From: Gelria sp.
Lineage (GTDB): Bacteria; Bacillota; Syntrophomonadia; Syntrophomonadales; Syntrophomonadaceae
NCBI GenBank assembly: GCA_012839665.1
Contig: DUMX01000380.1
Coordinates: 1-9,128, forward strand
Length of the DNA stretch: 9,128 nucleotides
Direction of reading: 5' to 3'
Part shown: positions 1 to 8,075 of the stretch, in pieces
Numbering within the stretch: position 1 is the first letter of the stretch
How the letters are laid out: each line of letters starts with the position of its first letter
Translations under genes and position numbers: made by a program
The notes under the pieces: model-generated
Told to the model about the DNA's origin: nothing
Database searches by the model: none
The model's input: only the letters and a program-made list of their open reading frames with translations

Positions 1-5
1 CATTT

Positions 6-56
6 GTGGGGATTTTTCGTGGCCATTTAAGCCCATTTTAACTTGGCCATTAACAA
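6..56. repeat. Left inverted repeat, IS21-like terminal repeat relic
   Basis: Seen: it begins GTGGGGATTTTTCGTGGCC and has a second TGGCCATTAACA box about 24 bases further in. The reverse complement of 974-1023 matches it closely: 18 of the first 20 bases agree, and the inner TGGCCATT(A/G)ACA box recurs, with a 1-2 base spacing difference. Two tandem boxes per end, inverted between ends, is the arrangement known for IS21-family elements. No istA or istB coding sequence lies between the ends, and the true outer terminus may lie before position 1. It could also be an end of a separate element lying outside the window. Confidence 0.5.
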
Positions 57-80
57 CTCCACGTGGAAAGGTGATGTGGC

Positions 81-782
81 ATGCCTGGAATACCTCCGAG
101 TGGTACCCCAGAGGCAGTAGCATTCTCAATATCGTTTTGGTCTGCACTATATTCAGGTGCAATATATAGTGTGATTACCGGACTCATTGTTGGATTGTTG
201 ATGTGGTTTATTCAGGTCTGGGCCGAAGCAAGGCGGCTTCGTCATGATTACTCAAGAGAAGTAGGGATTCTGAAAGATAAGCTAAGGGCAATAGTAGACC
301 AACCTGATGTCCTATCCATTGACAGCGCTGAGCAGTCCGCTCCTCCCGCTGCCAAGGAAGTGTACGAATCACTCCAACTCTCCCTAATCGAAGAATGGGC
401 CAAGACTTTGCCTGCCAGTCAGGAGTTCACGCAAACCCTTCAGAAGTTCCATGAATCCTATTCGGCCTTTCTAGTAAACGCCCGAAAGCTGGACTACTAT
501 CTAAAGCAAGCAATACGCAATCACAATGGTGGGCAGGGCATCATTACACCCAACGACAAAACGAACCACGCCTACTTCGTTGGACGGATTCATTATTCGA
601 GTACTGATGCCCTATTACACTGGCTGGACAGAAGCCCGGAAGCCTACGACAGACTAGAAGAGACTCACAGAATCTTGATAGAGGACTCAGAAGTCAAGAA
701 GTCGCTCAAGCCATACCGAAAATCTCTGTCAGACGTAACTGAAGCCTTGCGTTCCTTGAGGGACTTCTTGGCTATGCGCTAA
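81..782 (+). CDS. Single-pass membrane protein of unknown function, coiled-coil cytoplasmic part
   Basis: I do not recognise the family. The start at 81 is supported by GGAAAGGTG (65-73) with a 7-base spacer. The 233-residue product has a hydrophobic stretch at about residues 21-47 (including VITGLIVGLLMWFIQVW), followed at once by a basic segment with RRLRH near residue 51. This predicts one membrane helix with the C-terminal 185 residues in the cytoplasm. Residues 49-72 look able to form a coiled coil. The rest is soluble, mixed-charge and mostly helical, with no enzyme motif that I can see. The gene lies between the inverted repeats at 6-56 and 974-1023 and converges on the Avs3-like genes, so it is not in their operon. 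A helper or separate defence role is possible but unsupported. Good ribosome site, full-length frame and membrane topology make a real gene likely. Confidence 0.75.
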   Translation: MPGIPPSGTPEAVAFSISFWSALYSGAIYSVITGLIVGLLMWFIQVWAEARRLRHDYSREVGILKDKLRAIVDQPDVLSIDSAEQSAPPAAKEVYESLQLSLIEEWAKTLPASQEFTQTLQKFHESYSAFLVNARKLDYYLKQAIRNHNGGQGIITPNDKTNHAYFVGRIHYSSTDALLHWLDRSPEAYDRLEETHRILIEDSEVKKSLKPYRKSLSDVTEALRSLRDFLAMR

Positions 783-1124
783 GCTTGATGCTGAACTACT
801 GTTGTGGACGAAAGCGGTTCAATGGATGAGACGCTTACGTGCAGCGTGTAAATTTGTCAGAAGCCAGGTAGTGGAGGCTTTAGAATGGTATACGAAGTCA
901 TGGAAACCGATTGAATCTCCACTCCATGAAGCAGGCTTCCGGTTTGACAAGTTTGTGGATTATCAACCGCCGGTGTGTCAATGGCCATTTGAAAATCCCC
1001 TTTTGGCCATGAAAACTCCCCACGGAAGGGGTAACGGGTTCTTATGCGTGACTGGCTTGTAGTTTCTTGCCGAGATGTTCAAGTTACTCTATTACTCGTC
1101 TTTAATACCTTTGGTTTGCCGGAT
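783..1124. other. Intergenic stretch between convergent genes
   Basis: This 342-base stretch separates the 3' ends of the membrane-protein gene and the avs3b-like gene. It holds the right inverted repeat (974-1023). An 86-codon open frame (802-1062, TTG start) crosses it, but has no ribosome site, and its last third is simply the translated repeat. I see no clear bidirectional terminator hairpin with a T-tract. Confidence 0.5.
974..1023. repeat. Right inverted repeat, IS21-like terminal repeat relic
   Basis: Reverse-complemented, it begins GTGGGGAGTTTTCATGGCC, continues with a second related unit AAGGGGATTTTCAAATGGCC, and ends ATTGACACA. The two units form a direct repeat of about 20 bases. 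The whole is the inverted partner of 6-56. Multiple short repeats at the end are typical of IS21-family transposons. The outer boundary would lie a little beyond 1023, but no clear terminal dinucleotide or target duplication can be assigned. The pair spans about 1 kb, too short for an IS21 element (about 2 kb or more), so the interior has been deleted or replaced. Confidence 0.5.
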
Positions 1125-1838
1125 TTACTTTCGCAGATCGGAGACCACTTGCATAGCCATTTCTGCGAAGGCCTCCAGTCGACTAATACGATTCTCAGTA
1201 CGTTTCTTCTCTTTCTCACTCGGATCAGATGCTTCCAACATATAACTCTCTTCAGCAATCACGCGAATTAGCGGAAACTCTATACTTTCGCCAGCGTCAG
1301 CCGCTTGGGCAAGGCTGACCCACTCAGCAGACTTGTTGAGCGCGTTCTGTGCGGCCTGAGTTAGGCAGTACCGAATGAGTAGTTTTGCAGAATAGTCTAT
1401 GTAATCAGTAAGATTTAGCCAGGATTTCGTCTCTTCATTTTCTTCAGTATTATCAATAACGGCTCTTACTGAACGAAAATACCTCGGTGTGTCATCTTCG
1501 GGATCTAGGCTCTCAAGAGTTCTCAGGAGCGGTTCGAGTTCCTCAAATGGACGTTTGCCGTTTGGCAACGTATGCCGATGATTCCAAAGACTCAAGATTG
1601 CATCACAACAGGCTCGCATCATCGCTGGTTGCTCTTCAGCGCTGGCTTTCTCCGCGTCTTGAATCAGCTCCGCAATGTAGTGGGCCATCCACCGTCCGAG
1701 CGTATCCGCAGACTGGTCAATGCCAAGCTCTTTGGTCAATTTCCTGCCTAGCTCAAGCGTCTTTTCACAGCGTGTTGATACTACCGTCGGACTTGATGAG
1801 AAATAGTCGGGTACTTGGCGGGGTGAACCTGATATCAT
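1125..1838 (-). CDS. avs3b: Small helical accessory protein, Avs3b-like
   Basis: The product is 237 residues from the ATG at 1838. The open frame reaches back to an ATG at 1895, but I chose 1838 because GGAAAGGAG (1847-1855) lies 8 bases upstream and nothing similar precedes 1895. The protein is predicted soluble, rich in Glu, Asp, Leu and Ala, almost entirely helical, with a charged C-terminal helix (about residues 204-237, from SDPSEKEKK) that may pair as a coiled coil. I see no catalytic motif. Its first 74 bases overlap the end of the Avs3a C-terminal frame, so it is the last gene of the operon and probably translationally coupled. AVAST type III systems are two-gene loci with a very large nuclease/ATPase (Avs3a) and a small partner (Avs3b). 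Position and size match, and the assignment rests mainly on that context. The role of Avs3b is poorly defined. Confidence 0.6.
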   Translation of the reverse strand: MISGSPRQVPDYFSSSPTVVSTRCEKTLELGRKLTKELGIDQSADTLGRWMAHYIAELIQDAEKASAEEQPAMMRACCDAILSLWNHRHTLPNGKRPFEELEPLLRTLESLDPEDDTPRYFRSVRAVIDNTEENEETKSWLNLTDYIDYSAKLLIRYCLTQAAQNALNKSAEWVSLAQAADAGESIEFPLIRVIAEESYMLEASDPSEKEKKRTENRISRLEAFAEMAMQVVSDLRK

Positions 1839-4593
1839 CTTCTTTACTCCTTTCCCATCTAGAGTAGCGGAGACGTCGTTCAATTTGTATTTCAACGATC
1901 AAATCCATGCTTAGCTTACGCAATAGCGATACAATGAACTCGAATGATGCTTGAAAACGTTCTCCAGTTTCATGTTTCGTCTTATCGTTATCTTCATCCT
2001 GATAATATCCCCATACATGGGACCAGGCGACATCAATGCAATGGCCCTGTACAAACCATCGTCGATGCTCGGTGTCGGAGTTCAATTTCATAGCATCGAT
2101 GATGTAAGCGGCCGGTTCAGGTGGCGGATACCTGATAGCTCCCGCCCATGGGTCCTGCTTGTCTATCCCGCTATCGAGAGATTGATCGACTATCCAGCCC
2201 TTGAGTTGAAAGCCATCAAAGTCGATCTGCAAATTGTCAAAGGCATCAGGTATTCGATAAGCGTACGGGTCGTCTACGCTCTGCAACGCCCTCAGTAGTG
2301 CCATAGAACGATCGGATGAAACAAGTGCACTGTAAACACGGGTGGACTCCTCTCGATGCCCTGAAACCCATGTCCAACGGCCCCAAAGGTTCATTCGGCC
2401 GTCAGGCATCATGAGAATCTGATCGAAGTCATTTCTTGCGATAGACCAAGGCCACTCGTCTGTCTCCTTCTCATCTTTCCAGGTTGGCCTTTCAAGTGGA
2501 ATTGGGTCGCGACGATCTGCCAGCCAACCGCCGTCTTGGCGAGAAAGATCATGGCAACGCAGCCAATCATTAAACTCGTCCTCGGAATACTCGGGATCGT
2601 GATGCACAGGCGTTGTAGCCAGAAGCTTCGCGGCTACCACCATCATCGCATGGTAAGAGAGATAGAAACGCAGTTCGTCCACACGTGGGTATGAACCGTG
2701 AGAGTGATAGGTCTGCATGTCTCTGAAAATCTTCCGTTGGTGGCGCTCATCTTCATCCCACCGGTTGCCTCCAGATAGCTTCCAGTTGCTTCTAATCACG
2801 CTTAACACTTCGCGTTCGATGTTAGCTTGCGGCTTGGCAAAACGTAGACCCAGAGGGGCAAACCAGTATGGGCCCATATCGATGCCAAAGTAGAACCGAT
2901 CTTCATCACTCTCATTGCCAAGCTTCGTTTTGCGATCAGTTTCACCGTCTTCGGAACGCTGACAGGATTTCGATTCGATAGGGAGAAAAGGTGATGTGTT
3001 GATAACTGCGAGTCGATGTCGTAAATCACGCTGGGATTCCAGGAATCCTGCATCCAACAAATCAAGGATCGTTCTCTTTGCAAACTCTTGGATGAGAACG
3101 TGAGGCTCTCCGGTAAACGCTAGCTTACTTAGGAAGTCGGCATAGGGAGAAATGAGCTCCGAATGCTCTTTAGCAGCACGGGCCAATGCGATTAGCAACC
3201 ATTGACGTGCGTGCAGTTTGTAGAAATGTAAATGGGCGTCACAAAAAGCATCGGCTGAGGCTCCGTTCGCTATTCTGATAAGGTGATCGAGGACCTTTTC
3301 GTCTCCGAGTGTGCACAACGCGCGAACAACATGTGCAGCTTCCCAGCGCAAACTTGCCTGTGGAGCTGCAAGGCAGCCCCATATATAACCGGCGACTGAG
3401 CCTTCAATCTCTGCAGGAGGCTCAAGTTTGGGCGACCACGGGCCGTCACCATCGGTATCCTCCAGAACGGGATCAAATAGATCAAGGCCGAACGAAAGTG
3501 CCTCTAGTGCTTCACTTACCTTCAGTTTCGGTGCGAGGAGTCCTACCAGTGTGAACAGGCGATTTGCACTGGCGACTTCGGTCGCCTCGCTTATGGCGGT
3601 CAGAACCACATCAACTACGTCGTCCTCAGGAATTCCAGCTAGCCTGCACGCAGTATTTAGAGGAAGCGCCTCATAGTACCGGCTTCGCGTAACTTCCATG
3701 CAGCATCGTCGGCAGAATGTCTTCAGAGCCTGGGCAAGAGCTGACTTGACTGCGAGCCGATTTTCCCAGCCATTTGGAAGCTGTTCAAGAAAGATGCGTA
3801 AATGATAGAGGTCAAAATCGGTTACACCTGCAATAGCAATGACAAGTTCAGCCTCTTTACCAACTTGTATTCGACGGCACGCTTCTTCAAAGAACCATTC
3901 ATTGTAGTAAGATGGGTCGAGATCTTCAAATCGTCGATATGCCAGCGAAATATCATTGGCAACGCATAAATCAATACCATCAAATATTGCGTTCCAATTG
4001 ATGCCATGTTTGATTTCTCGATCGGTAGTATGATCTATGTCGTAGCTTTTCTCCCTCGACTTGTTGAATTGTTCCTCACGTTCACTTAAGGCGATCTGTT
4101 CATCCAGTTCTGAATGCGCTATGCCGTGCTCAGCCAAGATGCGCTTAAGTTCGCGCCACCTTCCAACTCTATGTTGGCCCAGCGTCATGTAACGATAAGT
4201 AAACTCTGCCGCAGTTTCCTTTTCAGCTTTGTCTGCGCAGGCCGCCAAAACGCTCTTGAGCAAGAGAGGCTCGTTCCATTGGGCGCGAAAGCCGATCAAT
4301 GCCAGAGCAACTTTTGGATCGACGTCGCCGCGTGAGACAAGGAAGTTGACGGCGATTGGCAATAACCGTTCTGCCCACCCAAAATCCCGATCCCGCCAAC
4401 GGCTAAGGATCGCAAAGGATGACTTCCCACATAGACCAGATATCGCCTTGACAGTGGCTTCCCAATCAAAATGCTTGTCCCGGATGACATAGTCATAAGT
4501 TAGTTCTGCACAACGCGCGAGCCTGTATGCTATCACCGGGTTTGGTCTATCCCGAGAGGCAGCGCAGCGGCTAAGTCCAGAAGCGCTTGCCAT
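1765..4593 (-). CDS. avs3a: C-terminal part of Avs3a-like STAND sensor (split by frameshift)
   Basis: This 942-codon frame continues the protein encoded at 4533-8069. It overlaps that frame by 61 bases in the -1 register. Its ATG at 4593 has no convincing ribosome site, and the first roughly 11 codons read the other gene's sequence out of frame. Homologous-looking protein begins near RDRPNPVIAYRLARCAELTY (residues 14-33). Residues about 20-560 are helical repeats of TPR/HEAT character, for instance RLARCAELTYDYV, and a HEAT-like block near 400-530. Residues about 565-942 form a compact, Trp- and Asp-rich region (GPYWFAPLG, WGRWTWVSGHREE, YPPPEPAAYIIDAM) with no enzyme motif that I recognise. 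In Avs proteins the C-terminal repeat region recognises the phage protein, the large terminase for Avs3. If translated alone it could start at ATG 4593 or at GTG 4536, which overlaps the upstream stop. Otherwise it is the disabled half of one gene. No further stop or frameshift occurs over 2.8 kb. Confidence 0.75.
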   Translation of the reverse strand: MASASGLSRCAASRDRPNPVIAYRLARCAELTYDYVIRDKHFDWEATVKAISGLCGKSSFAILSRWRDRDFGWAERLLPIAVNFLVSRGDVDPKVALALIGFRAQWNEPLLLKSVLAACADKAEKETAAEFTYRYMTLGQHRVGRWRELKRILAEHGIAHSELDEQIALSEREEQFNKSREKSYDIDHTTDREIKHGINWNAIFDGIDLCVANDISLAYRRFEDLDPSYYNEWFFEEACRRIQVGKEAELVIAIAGVTDFDLYHLRIFLEQLPNGWENRLAVKSALAQALKTFCRRCCMEVTRSRYYEALPLNTACRLAGIPEDDVVDVVLTAISEATEVASANRLFTLVGLLAPKLKVSEALEALSFGLDLFDPVLEDTDGDGPWSPKLEPPAEIEGSVAGYIWGCLAAPQASLRWEAAHVVRALCTLGDEKVLDHLIRIANGASADAFCDAHLHFYKLHARQWLLIALARAAKEHSELISPYADFLSKLAFTGEPHVLIQEFAKRTILDLLDAGFLESQRDLRHRLAVINTSPFLPIESKSCQRSEDGETDRKTKLGNESDEDRFYFGIDMGPYWFAPLGLRFAKPQANIEREVLSVIRSNWKLSGGNRWDEDERHQRKIFRDMQTYHSHGSYPRVDELRFYLSYHAMMVVAAKLLATTPVHHDPEYSEDEFNDWLRCHDLSRQDGGWLADRRDPIPLERPTWKDEKETDEWPWSIARNDFDQILMMPDGRMNLWGRWTWVSGHREESTRVYSALVSSDRSMALLRALQSVDDPYAYRIPDAFDNLQIDFDGFQLKGWIVDQSLDSGIDKQDPWAGAIRYPPPEPAAYIIDAMKLNSDTEHRRWFVQGHCIDVAWSHVWGYYQDEDNDKTKHETGERFQASFEFIVSLLRKLSMDLIVEIQIERRLRYSRWERSKEDDIRFTPPSTRLFLIKSDGSINTL
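1847..1855 (-). promoter_or_regulatory. Strong ribosome binding site inside avs3a, setting the avs3b start
   Basis: On the minus strand the sequence is GGAAAGGAG followed by 8 bases and then the ATG at 1838. It lies inside the last 100 bases of the avs3a C-terminal frame. It fixes the start of the small gene 19 codons downstream of the longest possible start. Confidence 0.75.
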
Positions 4594-7500
4594 CGATCCA
4601 GATTCTCATCGCCAATCCTGCTTGAGACCTCCACGGCCTGATTGAAATAGGCGGCCGCTTCTGCGGGGCTTACTGTTAAGATCGCCCTCGCCAGCTCCAT
4701 GTAAGCGTTTGACTTCGATTCTGCGTCTTCACGCGCGTTTTGGACAATACCAAAAGCCATGCTGGCATAGTCAAACGCGCGCTCCTCCAACGCGGACGAT
4801 CGGGCTGCTAGTCGTGCGAGATGTGTGAGTGTCGTGGTGAACAATGGCTGCTCGAGGCTGGTGATCCACTGGGCGAACACATCGAACGACTTAGCATCAG
4901 TGTTTTCCGTAGTCAACAAGGTATCGAACCAGACCCGAGCAATTTCATTTAATGTATTCAAGTTATCCCAGCTGCTGATCCCTCCTACCTTAGGAGGTTT
5001 GGCCTTCATTGCGCCGATAGAGTTTACAAGAGACGCAGGTGACGTTCGACCGAGGAAGGCTGCCGCCCATAAACGGTGCCATGGGAGGAGAGAACCAATG
5101 CGCTCTTTGAATTCCCGCGCATCCTGAGATTCGGAGTGGGTTCTTGGATCTTCCAGCTCTTTTTTCAACTCATCATGTGCCAAATCAATCAAATCAAGCG
5201 ATTGATTGCTGAGTGCTGCCCTTAGGGCATATGCACGAAGCAGAGGAAATCGCTCTCTGCTATAGCGAGACGAAAGACCTCGCGGAGGAGACGCAGGCAA
5301 GTAGCGTGTCAGTAGTGGGATCAGTGTGTCGACCGTACCAACCGATAGCTTATATGCAGCTTCTACTAGTGAGGTTATTGACCGTATAGTGGTTTCTTGA
5401 CTGTTCCAGCTACTACCATCTTCTAGCTTGATGCGCGGATCTGAAGCCACGTGACATGCACGCTCCACAACACTCTTTGGTGGTAAACGATGAACCTCCC
5501 GTAATTCCAACGTAATCGCAAGTATGAGATACAGATCATTCACTGCAGCTAGTGCTAGCTCATTGAGCTCTTGATAGTAACCATGATCGATGAATCGTCT
5601 TGCGAGGATTCGTCCGACGCGAAACGAAACCGCACTGGAGCGCCATCGCCATAGTTCACGTGAGCAACCACTAGCGCCGGCGATGTTGAAAGAGGCGGTT
5701 GCCATCTCAAGGATATCGTTATACGATACTGGCTCCCTTTGCCGTTCCTCATCAGATAACTGACTCCAATTTTGCAGCCATTCGTGGGCCATCCTGATCC
5801 TAGAACAGGCGTCGCCTAACAGCTCACTCCGCCCAGACAGTAGTGCGGCTTCGTAAGCATTGTGGGAGCCGACCCAACCTGAGCCAAATGTCTTTCGAGA
5901 GACGAGTTCTTGAATGCGGTTGCTTTCGAAGAAGACCGCAGCCAAGTCTGTGTTAGCTTGTAGGAGCTTGCGTTGCCGTTCATTACCCGCGCTTTCGCCA
6001 CCGGCCTTCAGTGCCAGTTTTGCTGCGTCTGTGTAGCGCCTTGCACGTAAGCTTGCCCTGAGGGCGAATTGAAGACGTTGCAGTTCAACGTCGCGCCTCT
6101 CAACAGGGTTCGTGCTTGGTAACGCTTGAGAAGACAGAGAGAGCGCTATGAGCTCAGAAAACTGACCCGCATCCAGCATGAGCTGTGGCAATGCGGAAGC
6201 TACATAGGCGCTGCTTGCCGCGAGCGGCTTCAGACTTTCAACGAAAGCTGTTAAGTCACGTGCCGTCGGCTTGAACCTACTCCGAAACCAAGACTCAGCA
6301 GGTTCATCGAGGAATTGAATCGTGTCACCTGCAACAAGGATGGGACGCCCGAGGTCGAAGGCGAAACTCTTGATCGCAGTTTCATCAACCCCTGACATAG
6401 AGGCTAGAACGGACACAGGGATCAAAGGTCGGAGTACGGCCAGTCCGGCGCAGATCTTGTCTACTTGCGCTTTTTCGATAGCTCCTGCCTCATCACGTAG
6501 GTTGGCTATAGACTCATCGAGCAAGCTTTTGATCGTGTCGTCGACAGTAGTAGGATTTGGGCCGAGGGCTCGAAGAATCTCGCTCAATGGGACTTTTTGC
6601 TCAAGCGCTAATGCTTGAACGCGAGGGTTCTGAGAACTCAAGCGGTGGAATTCGTTGACGTCTTGTTTGGTGGCATCAGCGAAAACCTGCCGCAAGTGTG
6701 TCGCAGTTTCGGCTCGACTGAAAGGTTTGAGTTCAAGCTGCAAGGCATCTGGCGGCGGGTCAAGGTATTCCTGCCGATGTGTCCTGCACAAGGTGACCAA
6801 GCGCACGCCTTCTGGTAGTTGCTCCCGGATCAAGTCGCGCACGAAAGAGCGTGTTTCGCCGATTTCCTCTGCTGCCATTTGCGCATTGTCCGCGGCATCA
6901 ATGATGATGCAGAGAAGTGCCTGCGGGTTCTTTGATCTAAGCGACGCAATACTCTGCTCCAAACGATAAGCGAAAGCCCTCATATAGGCTGGCGGGTCGG
7001 CATGCGAGCTGGGGATGAGCGGGTGGCATAGTCCCATGGAGGCCAGTTCATTCGCAATCTGAACCAGAGCATCCTTATGACGATGGCGATAACCGCTAGC
7101 GCTACGATACTGACCATTTCCAAAACAGTCATAGAGAACGCTTGATGAACCAGCGGGTAGCCCCAACTTGATACGTGTTGCGAAAATCGACTTTCCCACA
7201 CCCGCTGCAGCATGAACGATGATAGTATTACCGGCCGCCTGTACGAGCGTTTGAAGAAACTCTGGTTCTTGCTCACGCGGCACGATATTTTCAAGCTCTT
7301 TGATGAGGCACGGCGCAGGAAATAGGCGACTTTCGTCAGTTTTGAGTGCCCGAAGCACATCTGTCCTGCTGATAACTGGATTATCAGCACCTGCGGAGAG
7401 AGCCTTTTGGGTTACCAGCTCTTTCAGTTGAACGGGGGCGTCAACGTCTGCATCAGCCAAGTAGTAGCCAATGTCTTGGGCCAGTAGGTCTCGTTGATTC

Positions 7501-8069
7501 CACAGCCCTTCGTGATTTCCTTCAAGCCGAAGCAACTTACAGAAACTTGCGAGCGCCGTGCCGCTGAGACCCGTAAATCGCTCTAACTTCTTCAGATCAT
7601 TGACATGTCGAGCTGAGATACCTTTGGCGGCGTCATGAATAGCTTCTAGAAAATCAGTACTAACCGGTCGATTTGAAACAAACCAGAACTCCAATTTGTT
7701 GTCTAGGTCTACTGTGCCAAGATTCTGCTGATATGCCTTGTATCGCTTGGCGAATCCCCTAAACGTCTTTTCCAGCTCACTTGGCCTCCAAGCTTCATCA
7801 ATCCTAACTGTCGAATGCTTGACCTGAATGTACCGGACAAGCGCTGCTTCTTTGAGATTCTGACTTCCGTAGTATTCACCGACATCAATCAGTTCTTCAC
7901 CAGCTGTAACATGCTCTTCTTCATCTGTTTCAGACGGAGACGGACCCTCGATCGTAATTGCTTTCAAGCTGGCAGTAGGTGAAATAAGAAGCAAGCAGCG
8001 GCGGGCGGCCCACAAATAGTGGAACTGATCGCCGTCCCGACTTGCACGGACCAAATTGGTTTTGGACAT
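4533..8069 (-). CDS. avs3a: N-terminal part of Avs3a-like protein: Cap4-type nuclease plus STAND ATPase
   Basis: The 1178-residue product starts at ATG 8069, with AAGGGTG (8077-8083) 7 bases upstream. Residues about 8-25 (RASRDGDQFHYLWAARRC) open a Cap4/DUF4297-type nuclease domain. The PD-(D/E)xK signature is visible as E41 (TIEG), D62 (ELIDV) and Q82-K84 (IQVKH). Residues about 275-500 form a STAND P-loop ATPase: Walker A HAAAGVGKS (286-294, lysine 293), Walker B CIIIDAADNAQ (387-397) and an Arg in LCRTHRQ (427-433) at a sensor position. Helical repeats follow to the end. The first Walker glycine is Ala. Known Avs3a proteins bind phage large terminase, assemble into tetramers and cut double-stranded DNA. 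Architecture and the downstream small gene fit type III better than Avs1, Avs2 or Avs5. The frame ends at TGA 4533 because of a 5-base duplication at 4559-4568; without it the product would be about 2,099 residues. Confidence 0.8.
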   Translation of the reverse strand: MSKTNLVRASRDGDQFHYLWAARRCLLLISPTASLKAITIEGPSPSETDEEEHVTAGEELIDVGEYYGSQNLKEAALVRYIQVKHSTVRIDEAWRPSELEKTFRGFAKRYKAYQQNLGTVDLDNKLEFWFVSNRPVSTDFLEAIHDAAKGISARHVNDLKKLERFTGLSGTALASFCKLLRLEGNHEGLWNQRDLLAQDIGYYLADADVDAPVQLKELVTQKALSAGADNPVISRTDVLRALKTDESRLFPAPCLIKELENIVPREQEPEFLQTLVQAAGNTIIVHAAAGVGKSIFATRIKLGLPAGSSSVLYDCFGNGQYRSASGYRHRHKDALVQIANELASMGLCHPLIPSSHADPPAYMRAFAYRLEQSIASLRSKNPQALLCIIIDAADNAQMAAEEIGETRSFVRDLIREQLPEGVRLVTLCRTHRQEYLDPPPDALQLELKPFSRAETATHLRQVFADATKQDVNEFHRLSSQNPRVQALALEQKVPLSEILRALGPNPTTVDDTIKSLLDESIANLRDEAGAIEKAQVDKICAGLAVLRPLIPVSVLASMSGVDETAIKSFAFDLGRPILVAGDTIQFLDEPAESWFRSRFKPTARDLTAFVESLKPLAASSAYVASALPQLMLDAGQFSELIALSLSSQALPSTNPVERRDVELQRLQFALRASLRARRYTDAAKLALKAGGESAGNERQRKLLQANTDLAAVFFESNRIQELVSRKTFGSGWVGSHNAYEAALLSGRSELLGDACSRIRMAHEWLQNWSQLSDEERQREPVSYNDILEMATASFNIAGASGCSRELWRWRSSAVSFRVGRILARRFIDHGYYQELNELALAAVNDLYLILAITLELREVHRLPPKSVVERACHVASDPRIKLEDGSSWNSQETTIRSITSLVEAAYKLSVGTVDTLIPLLTRYLPASPPRGLSSRYSRERFPLLRAYALRAALSNQSLDLIDLAHDELKKELEDPRTHSESQDAREFKERIGSLLPWHRLWAAAFLGRTSPASLVNSIGAMKAKPPKVGGISSWDNLNTLNEIARVWFDTLLTTENTDAKSFDVFAQWITSLEQPLFTTTLTHLARLAARSSALEERAFDYASMAFGIVQNAREDAESKSNAYMELARAILTVSPAEAAAYFNQAVEVSSRIGDENLDRWQALLDLAAALPLGIDQTR
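4559..4568. repeat. 5-bp tandem duplication that shifts the avs3a frame
   Basis: The + strand reads GCAGCGCAGC, a perfect two-copy repeat of GCAGC (GCTGC on the coding strand). Deleting one copy makes the coding strand read Asp-Leu-Ala-Ala-Ala-Ser-Arg-Asp-Arg-Pro-Asn-Pro, which joins the upstream frame (RWQALLDLA) to the downstream frame (SRDRPNPVIAYR) with no other change. The span 1765-8069 then becomes 6,300 bases, an exact multiple of three. A single-base deletion here would explain the shift equally well in register, but the perfect repeat is the simplest cause visible. No homopolymer longer than three bases is present. Confidence 0.7.
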
Positions 8070-8075
8070 CTAAAG

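Noticed and set aside
802..1062. 86-codon + strand frame after the membrane-protein gene
   Set aside because: It has a TTG start, no ribosome site, and its last third is the translated inverted repeat.
1951..2298. 115-codon + strand ORF with a hydrophobic start resembling a signal peptide
   Set aside because: It lies entirely antisense within the avs3a C-terminal frame, has no ribosome site, and the hydrophobicity comes from the antisense of acidic and Trp-rich codons.
4533..4593. Programmed -1 ribosomal frameshifting to make the full Avs3a protein
   Set aside because: The overlap has no X-XXY-YYZ slippery heptamer, A-tract or obvious downstream pseudoknot. The 5-bp duplication explains the shift more simply.
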